In this document: positions 58,624 through 64,000 of the stretch, piece after piece
How the letters are laid out: every line of letters begins with the position of its first letter
Numbering within the stretch: the stretch's first letter is position 1
Origin: CADCWK01 sp965218235
GTDB lineage: Bacteria; Chloroflexota; Chloroflexia; Thermomicrobiales; UBA6265
NCBI GenBank assembly: GCA_965218235.1
Contig: OZ244595.1
Span: forward strand, 1,488,001-1,552,000
Direction of reading: 5' to 3'
Length of the DNA: 64,000 nucleotides
Translations under genes and position numbers: made by a program
Notes under the pieces: generated by a model
What the model saw: the letters and a program-made list of their open reading frames with translations, nothing else
Databases searched by the model: none
What the model was told of the DNA's origin: nothing

Positions 58624-60526
58624 GCTTCGTTCCCTTCCCCTGCGTCTTCTTCACCGACTTGGCCTTGGACGTGTTGATCCGCGGGGCGGCTGGCTTCGGC
58701 TTGGCGCCGCGGTGGCTGTGCGAGTGCGGGGACCGCCGCTTGATCCGGCTCGGCCCCTCGTCCGGGTTGTCCGACTCCACCTTGCGAGAGACACGGCCAA
58801 CGGTCTCAAGCCGTCGGGCCGGAGCGCCGGAGGCGGCGTCCGGACGCGGCGTCCGGCGCTGCGTCAGCAGGCGTGGACCGCGGTCGGCGGCGGGACGGCG
58901 CTCCGGCCCAGGTGCTGGCGAGGGCCGCTCCCGCCGGTCAGCCGGCCCACGGGCGCCGGGCGATCCGCCGGAGTCCGTGGCCGGCCGCGAGCGATCGACG
59001 CGGGGACGAGGCCCAGATGGAGGACCGTCACGGCGTGGGCCGCCGGCTGACGAACCGTCCCGGCGTGGACCGCCGGCTGACGAACCGTCCTGGCGTGGGC
59101 CAGACGGAGGACCGTCACGGCGTGGACCGTTGGACCGAGCGCCGTCGCGACGGGCCGACGGGCTCACCGGAGCCCGGGTGCCGTCCTGGTGGGTGGAGCG
59201 TGGTCCGTCATCGTCCGGCCGTGGTCCACCCGGATCATCGTCCCGCCGGGGCCGCTGCGGGGCCGGACGACGCACGGGTCGGCGAGGGGCGGCCTCTCCG
59301 GTGGGTCGGTCGGACGTGAACGTCCGGCGGACCTCTGAGAACCGCTGGCCGCCGACCGTCTCGAAACGTCCTTCCGCCCCTTGCGGCGACGTTGGCGGCG
59401 CCGTCCGTCCCGCACGGGGGACCGGTGAGCCCGTCGAGCCATCCGCCGGCACGGCGTTGACCTGGTCGCGACCCGGTGCCGGCTCTCCGGCGGCGACCGG
59501 CCGGCTGCCGGACCGTGGCGCCGGGGTCTCGGGCCGTCGGGCGGACCAGGCACCCGGTCGCTCCACGATCGGGCTGCGGGGCGGGGTGGCCGGTGGGGTC
59601 GTAGTGGGACGGTTCGGATCGGCCGGACGGCGGGTGGCCGAGCCGGGGCGGCTGGACCAGTCGCCCGTCCGTTGCGGACCCCGGCTGGGAAACGCATCCG
59701 GACGGTCCGAGGTCATCCGGCGGCGCCCGGTCCTGGCGCCGGTCCGAGCCATCGGTTTCTCCGCCTCGGGGCGCGGAGCGGGCGGAGCGGTGCTGCTCCG
59801 CTCGATGTCTCGGTCCATGTGGACGGCCTCGGAGATCTGGCTGAGCTCGCCCACGGTCAGATCGCGGTACTCGCCGGCCTCGAGGCCCTTGATCGTCAGG
59901 GGACCGATCCGGTGACGCCGCAGTTTGATGACGTTGATGTTCGCCGCCTCCATGATCCGCCGGACGGCGTGGTAGAACCCCTCGTGGATCACGAGCCGGA
60001 TCCAGATCCCCTCCGGCGTCTCCCGCAGCAAGCGGATCTCGTCGGGGATCACGTCCCGGTCATCGATGCGAACGCCGTCGCGCAGGTACTGGAGCGTGCG
60101 GTCAGTCGGCCGCTGGTCGGTCAGGACGTGATATTCCTTGGCGAGTTTGTAGCGTGGGTGCATGACGCGGTTGGCCAGCTCCCCGTCGTTGGTCAGCAGC
60201 AGCATCCCCTCGGTGTCCCGGTCCAGCCGGCCGACGGGGAAGAGCCGCTCCCTGATGTCGATCAGGTCCATGACGGTCCGCCGCTCGCGGTCGTCCGCCA
60301 TCGTCGTGATGTAGCCGGGCGGCTTGTTCAGCAGGATGGTCCGGAGTCTCTGGGGTCGGATGACCTTGCCGTCGACCCGGATCTCGTCCGCTGTCGGATC
60401 GACCCGCGTGCCAAGTTCGGTGACGGCGACGCCGTTGACGAGGACGCGCCCACTGGTGATGAGGTCTTCCGCCGACCGGCGCGATGAGATGCCGCGTGCC
60501 GCGATGACGCGCTGAAGACGTTCCAC
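58607..60526 (-). CDS. rluB: 23S rRNA pseudouridine synthase RluB with ~400-residue disordered tail
   Basis: 639 residues. The first ~240 are a normal RluB/RsuA enzyme: S4 domain (MERLQRVIAARGISSRRSAEDLI), catalytic Asp in FPVGRLDRDTEGMLLLTNDG, YHVLTDQRPTDRTLQ, HEGFYHAVRRIMEA and LRRHRIGP. The remaining ~400 residues are Arg/Pro/Gly/Asp/Ser-rich with tandem DGPPSGPR and DGSSAGGPRR units (coded around 59000-59130) and end in a Lys/Arg-rich tail. The tail stays in frame with no stop for 1.2 kb in GC-rich DNA, so it is probably translated. The GTG start follows a GGGGG run. Downstream cmk and plsC are likely co-transcribed. Confidence 0.9.
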   Translation of the reverse strand: MERLQRVIAARGISSRRSAEDLITSGRVLVNGVAVTELGTRVDPTADEIRVDGKVIRPQRLRTILLNKPPGYITTMADDRERRTVMDLIDIRERLFPVGRLDRDTEGMLLLTNDGELANRVMHPRYKLAKEYHVLTDQRPTDRTLQYLRDGVRIDDRDVIPDEIRLLRETPEGIWIRLVIHEGFYHAVRRIMEAANINVIKLRRHRIGPLTIKGLEAGEYRDLTVGELSQISEAVHMDRDIERSSTAPPAPRPEAEKPMARTGARTGRRRMTSDRPDAFPSRGPQRTGDWSSRPGSATRRPADPNRPTTTPPATPPRSPIVERPGAWSARRPETPAPRSGSRPVAAGEPAPGRDQVNAVPADGSTGSPVPRAGRTAPPTSPQGAEGRFETVGGQRFSEVRRTFTSDRPTGEAAPRRPVRRPAPQRPRRDDDPGGPRPDDDGPRSTHQDGTRAPVSPSARRDGARSNGPRRDGPPSGPRQDGSSAGGPRRDGSSAGGPRRDGPPSGPRPRVDRSRPATDSGGSPGARGPADRRERPSPAPGPERRPAADRGPRLLTQRRTPRPDAASGAPARRLETVGRVSRKVESDNPDEGPSRIKRRSPHSHSHRGAKPKPAAPRINTSKAKSVKKTQGKGTKRGRRR

Positions 60527-60633
60527 ATTACCCCCGGGGGTGCCCTATGACGTGACCGCCTGCCGCCCGCTGCTGGTCCTCGCGCCGCGCACGTCAAGCC
60601 GGTACCTGGGGCTCTGTAGGCGAACGGGCGTCG

Positions 60634-61899
60634 CTAGAGCTGGTAGACCGGCTGGTCGGCGATCTGTCTGTCTCCAAGGAAGAATAGCACGCGACCCACC
60701 TCGTCCCCGGATTGGGCCGCTGGCCCGAGGACCATCTGGTAGGTGATGTTCTCGACCTGGTCCTTCGGGACGACGAGTTCGGACCCCTGCTGGAAGGAAA
60801 CCTGCCAGGCCGCGGCCTCGACCGAGAGACCCTCGATCGCGTTCGCGCTGGTGAGGTCCACCCATGTGAATTCCTCCGGGACCGCCCGGATGATCGCCAG
60901 CGTGTCCTCGTAGCGCGCGTCGGCGGTCACCTGGCCGTCGGCGTTGTAAGTCAGGTCGCTGCCGAGGACGACGATCACGACCCGGCTGCTCCCGCTGAAC
61001 TGTGCTCCAGTGACGAGGCAGGCGCCCGCATCGGGCGTCGAGCCCGTCTTGACGCCGAAGATGCCGTCCTCGCCGAGCAACTGGTTGGTGTTCTCGAGCT
61101 GCACGGTCCGAGGGTCGGGCCCATCCACCGGCATGCCGAAGGCCTGGGTGTCGACGATCGTCGCCAGTAGCTCGTTGTCGAGCAGGGCGGCGGCGATGAT
61201 CGCCAGATCGCGGGCCGTCGTGTGCTGGCCCCTGGTATCCTCGCCGGCCGGGTTCAGAATGACGGTGTTGACCGCGCCGAGGTCGGCCGCCCGGGCGTTG
61301 ACCGCGTCGAGGAATGTCGCCTTTGGGTCGTCGCTGTTCGGGTCCAGCGCCTGCCCGGCGACGCGTGCCAGCGCCCGGGCCGCGTCGTTGCCGGACGGCA
61401 GCATCAGCCCGTAGAGCAGCCCCTCGATCGTCACCTCGTCCCCCGTCGCCAGCTGGGCATTGGAGAAGACGGTGATGTCGACGGTGTCGTCCTCCTCGAC
61501 CGTCACGACCTGCTCGAGGTCGGTCAGGATGTCGACGAGGGTGAGGCTGATCAGGACCTTGGCCGTGCTGGCCGGGTCCCGCTCGGTGTCAGCCTCGTTC
61601 GCGAACAGGACCTGGCCGGACTCGATGTCCCCGGCGAAGACAGCCTTGGCCGTGGTCTTCGGGAGGGCGGGCAATCCGTCCGGAACTGACCAGCGCTCGG
61701 CAAGGCTCGCTGTCGCGGGGTCGGATGGTGCCTCGGTCGCTGGCTGGTTCTGTCCGACGACGCGCCGACCCGGTGCGGCCAGGAGCGAGCCCGTGTCTGG
61801 ATTCGTCAGCAGCAGGAGCGGGCTGGACAGGGCGGCGGTCAGTCGCCGCCGTGAGAGCCGGGGGGCTGGCTGTGTCCTGTCGGTGGGTCGGTCGATCAT
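60634..61899 (-). CDS. D-alanyl-D-alanine carboxypeptidase (serine-type, PBP5/6 family)
   Basis: 421 residues. Trims the terminal D-Ala from peptidoglycan stem peptides. The three active-site motifs are present in order: SxxK as Ser111-T-A-Lys114 (DPASTAKVL), SxN as Ser169-G-N171 (MLPSGNDAA), and KTG in GVKTGSTPDAGAC. The catalytic domain ends near 340, followed by a beta-rich C-terminal region. A twin-Arg-like LSRRRLTAALSSPLLLL near the start is a possible export signal, though weak. The ATG at 61899 has AGGA close upstream; an ATG at 61920 is the alternative. Transcribed ahead of rluB-cmk-plsC. Confidence 0.9.
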   Translation of the reverse strand: MIDRPTDRTQPAPRLSRRRLTAALSSPLLLLTNPDTGSLLAAPGRRVVGQNQPATEAPSDPATASLAERWSVPDGLPALPKTTAKAVFAGDIESGQVLFANEADTERDPASTAKVLISLTLVDILTDLEQVVTVEEDDTVDITVFSNAQLATGDEVTIEGLLYGLMLPSGNDAARALARVAGQALDPNSDDPKATFLDAVNARAADLGAVNTVILNPAGEDTRGQHTTARDLAIIAAALLDNELLATIVDTQAFGMPVDGPDPRTVQLENTNQLLGEDGIFGVKTGSTPDAGACLVTGAQFSGSSRVVIVVLGSDLTYNADGQVTADARYEDTLAIIRAVPEEFTWVDLTSANAIEGLSVEAAAWQVSFQQGSELVVPKDQVENITYQMVLGPAAQSGDEVGRVLFFLGDRQIADQPVYQL

Positions 61900-62149
61900 G
61901 GGAATCCTCGGAGCGGCCATGGCATCGGTTCTGCCCAGAGCGTACCACTCCCGTCCATTCCGGTGGTTGCCGCGCTCGCTCCCAGGCGACAGAATGGGAA
62001 GGTGACGACCCCATCGGTCGCACCGGTCCGGCTGGATCGTCAGACCGCCTGCACAATCAGTCGGCGACTCCGGATCCCATCGCCGGCTCATCCTCCGGAG
62101 ACCGGCTGAAGGGCCGGGAACGAGCCGGACCGCACAGGGTAGATCGCCG

Positions 62150-63100
62150 ATGCCGACCCGTCTCCAGGTCCAGCTTCCGCGTCGGGCAACCCGAATCCGC
62201 CCCGCGGCCATCGTGCGCGACCGGCTGGCGGCAGACCTCGCCTCCGGCGCAAGCTTCCCGGTCGAGCCGATCGCGGCCGGCGGGCTCAGCCACACCGTCC
62301 GGGTCGCGGCCATCGGCGACTTCCACGCCCGGGTCGATCGCCCGTTCCCGTTCGGCCCGGCGCTCCTGAAGGTCTCGGATCAGGCCGATCTCCTCCTGAT
62401 CGCCGGGGATCTGACCGAGAACGGGCGGGTCGAGGAGTTCGCGCTGGTCGCCGGGGTGCTGGCTGCCGTCCCGGTTCCGGTCGTGGCGGTCCTCGGCAAT
62501 CATGACCGGCGCGGTCTTCGCCGCGTCGCGATGCGGCGCACGCTCGAGAACGCGGGGGTGATCCTGCTGGATGGCCAGTCAGTCGTCCTGGACATCCCGC
62601 TCAGGGACGGCGACGAGCCGTCCGTCCGGATCGGGGTCGTCGGGATCGGCGGCTACGGTGGTGGGTTCTGGCCCGATGAGATCGGCGCCGGGCCGCCGCT
62701 CGATCGGGCCACGCAGGCCTTCGCGGTCCGCGCCCGCCGCGAGGCCGCCCGCCTCGATGCGACGATGGCCCAGTCCTCCGCCGACGTCGATGCCAGGATC
62801 GTTCTGATGCACTATTCGCCCACCTCGAGCACGCTGGGCCGGGAGCCGCTGGTGAAGTACTGGATGCTGGGCAATATCGAACTCGCCCGGGTGATCGACC
62901 GCTACGATGTCGACCTGGTCGTCCACGGCCATGCGCACCTCGGCAATGAGGCCGGACAGACCATCGGAGAGACCCCGGTCCGGAACGTCGCGACGCAGGT
63001 GATCGGGCGCCCGGTCGTCTATCTGCTCGGCGACGACGCCTCCGACGACGCGGCCATCGTCGAATCCGCGACGGCGTCGCCGCTGGCGGGTGCGCAGTGA
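62150..63100 (+). CDS. Calcineurin-like metallophosphoesterase
   Basis: 316 residues, no signal peptide. Metal-binding motifs in order: GDFHA (Asp57, His59), GDLTENG (Asp87), GNHD (Asn117-His118-Asp119), a His in LMHYSP and HGHAH near 280. These define the di-metal phosphoesterase site. The first ~50 residues are basic and precede the core. Substrate unknown; nucleotide-phosphodiester cleavage is the common role. The stop overlaps the next start as GTGA, coupling it to the HisC-like gene. Confidence 0.87.
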   Translation: MPTRLQVQLPRRATRIRPAAIVRDRLAADLASGASFPVEPIAAGGLSHTVRVAAIGDFHARVDRPFPFGPALLKVSDQADLLLIAGDLTENGRVEEFALVAGVLAAVPVPVVAVLGNHDRRGLRRVAMRRTLENAGVILLDGQSVVLDIPLRDGDEPSVRIGVVGIGGYGGGFWPDEIGAGPPLDRATQAFAVRARREAARLDATMAQSSADVDARIVLMHYSPTSSTLGREPLVKYWMLGNIELARVIDRYDVDLVVHGHAHLGNEAGQTIGETPVRNVATQVIGRPVVYLLGDDASDDAAIVESATASPLAGAQ

Positions 63101-64000
63101 ACCGAACCGAGCGGGGTCAGCGGCTCGGTCGGGGAGGCACCGGGATCGATCCGGCCGAGGCGCGGCTCGACCTGACCACCAACGCCTACGGCCCGTCGTT
63201 CATGGTGCTGGAGGCGCTGGCCGGTGCCGAGGACCTGTACCTCCCGGCCGAGGACCGCGCCGAGACTCTGCGGGCACGGCTCTCCGCGCGGCTCGCCGTC
63301 CCGATCGAAGCGCTCGTCCTCGCCAACGGGATCGACCGGTTGCTGCTCGATCTGTTCGCCGGGCTGCGGGACGGCGGGCCGCTGGTCGTATTCCCACCGA
63401 CCGACCCGGTCCCCGTCCAGCTCGCCGCCGCCGCCGGGCTCACGACGCTGGAGCTTGTCCGGACGCCGCGGTTCGAGACCGGGCTGGACGCCGAAATCCT
63501 GCGCGGTCTGCCGGCCGGCTGGCACGCCTACGCCCAGAGCCCGAACGACCCGAGCGGCACGATCCTGTCGTCGGACGAGGCGGTCCGGCTGGCGCGTGGC
63601 GCCGGGGTGCTGATCGTCGACGAGCGCCACGGGGCCTACAGCCCTCGCTCGATGCTGCCGCTGGCGCGGGAGTTCGACAACGTCATCGTCGTCCGGACCT
63701 TCGAGACCTGGGCCGGGTTGGCCGGCTTGCCGCTGGCCTACGCGGTGATCCCGGCCCGGCTCCGGGGCCGGTTCGCGCCGGCGTCCCGCCTCACACCGCC
63801 GGCGATGGGGGCGGTGATCGCCGGGCTCGCCACGCTGGACGACCTCCCCGCAGTCCTCGGGAACGTCCGGCAGATTCGATCCGAGCGGGCGCGGCTCTAC
63901 CGGATGCTGCGCAAGCTCAACATGGTCAGCGTGCCGTACCCGACCTGGTCGAACTTCCTGCTCGTCCGGGCCGAGCGGACGACGGCGCCCGTCCTGACGG
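63097..64000 (+). CDS. HisC-fold aminotransferase homolog lacking the PLP lysine; 3'-truncated by the window
   Basis: 301 residues are visible before the window ends; the GTG at 63097 overlaps the preceding stop. The fold-type I features of histidinol-phosphate aminotransferases are present: LTTNAYGPS near 26-34 (cf. L-N-x-N-x-x-x-P), LANGIDRLLLDLFAGL, SPNDPSGTILS (cf. NPNNPTG), LIVDERHGAY with Asp175, and RTFETWAGLAG. In the family this last stretch is RTFSK-x-x-GLAG-x-R; here the Schiff-base Lys is Thr204 and the phosphate-binding Arg is Pro212. It should not form a PLP aldimine in the normal way, so it may be a pseudoenzyme or use a different chemistry. Neither change comes from a frameshift. 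Confidence 0.8.
   Translation, partial: MNRTERGQRLGRGGTGIDPAEARLDLTTNAYGPSFMVLEALAGAEDLYLPAEDRAETLRARLSARLAVPIEALVLANGIDRLLLDLFAGLRDGGPLVVFPPTDPVPVQLAAAAGLTTLELVRTPRFETGLDAEILRGLPAGWHAYAQSPNDPSGTILSSDEAVRLARGAGVLIVDERHGAYSPRSMLPLAREFDNVIVVRTFETWAGLAGLPLAYAVIPARLRGRFAPASRLTPPAMGAVIAGLATLDDLPAVLGNVRQIRSERARLYRMLRKLNMVSVPYPTWSNFLLVRAERTTAPVLT

Noticed and set aside
59020..59130. Tandem ~30-base repeats resembling a short CRISPR-like array
   Set aside because: They are in frame within rluB and encode the DGSSAGGPRR-type units; spacers are absent and no cas gene is near.
62090..62125. Possible further copy of the palindromic repeat (ACCGGCTGAAGGGCCGGG)
   Set aside because: Only about half of the unit matches and the CGACATTGG part is missing; kept out of the family.

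Overview
The window is GC-rich, densely coded chromosomal DNA. Many genes start with GTG or TTG, most have purine-rich Shine-Dalgarno sites, and several exported proteins carry Thr/Pro/Ala-rich linkers (ATP/GTP-type tripeptides) just after the signal peptide. With an F420-type luciferase-like oxidoreductase, a NgcE-like sugar ABC system and an rpsP-khpA-rimM cluster, this fits a Chloroflexota bacterium of the Thermomicrobia/Sphaerobacter kind. That is inference from style and gene content; no rRNA or tRNA gene was found to settle it.

Layout. 0-7.7 kb: end of an FtsX-type ABC permease, a secreted alpha/beta hydrolase, pyruvate kinase, an acyl-lipid desaturase and a small membrane protein. 7.8-13.6 kb (minus strand): an N-acetylglucosamine/chitobiose-type ABC importer (binding protein, hairpin, two permeases), followed after a terminator by a dehydrogenase and a SelA/DgaE-like PLP lyase. 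14-25 kb: carbon entry. GlpD, GlpK and a TIM-family isomerase make glycerol to triose-phosphate; MelA handles alpha-galactosides; a decayed permease tail lies between glpD and melA. A large YfhO-type membrane protein sits here too. 25-29 kb: rpsP-khpA-rimM with two readable promoters, then an IS630 copy beside a frameshifted DUF1345 gene.

29-33 kb (minus): methylthioadenosine/SAH nucleosidase, DUF1634, a TauE/SafE exporter and a secreted M28 peptidase. 33-39 kb (plus): the most unusual locus. A promoter, a cobalamin riboswitch and an intrinsic terminator lead into two exported proteins that look like the two separate domains of animal transcobalamin (alpha/alpha barrel and DUF4430-like beta domain). 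An ECF transporter T subunit and a double ATPase follow, with overlapping stops and starts; no S subunit is visible. 39-42 kb: TetR regulator and DHA2 efflux pump with two palindromic operators over the pump promoter, then a divergent Ham1-like protein.

42-57 kb: housekeeping genes (mutY, coaE, ABC-F, lysA, rpoD, obg) plus an ECF sigma/anti-sigma pair. Nearly every gap here carries a copy of one palindromic repeat family, usually as inverted pairs 130-145 bp long (REPIN- or MITE-like). The family was not seen in the first 34 kb. 57-64 kb: a D-Ala-D-Ala carboxypeptidase, rluB (with a 400-residue disordered tail), cmk and plsC on the minus strand; then a metallophosphoesterase and a HisC-fold protein that has lost its PLP lysine, on the plus strand and cut by the window end.
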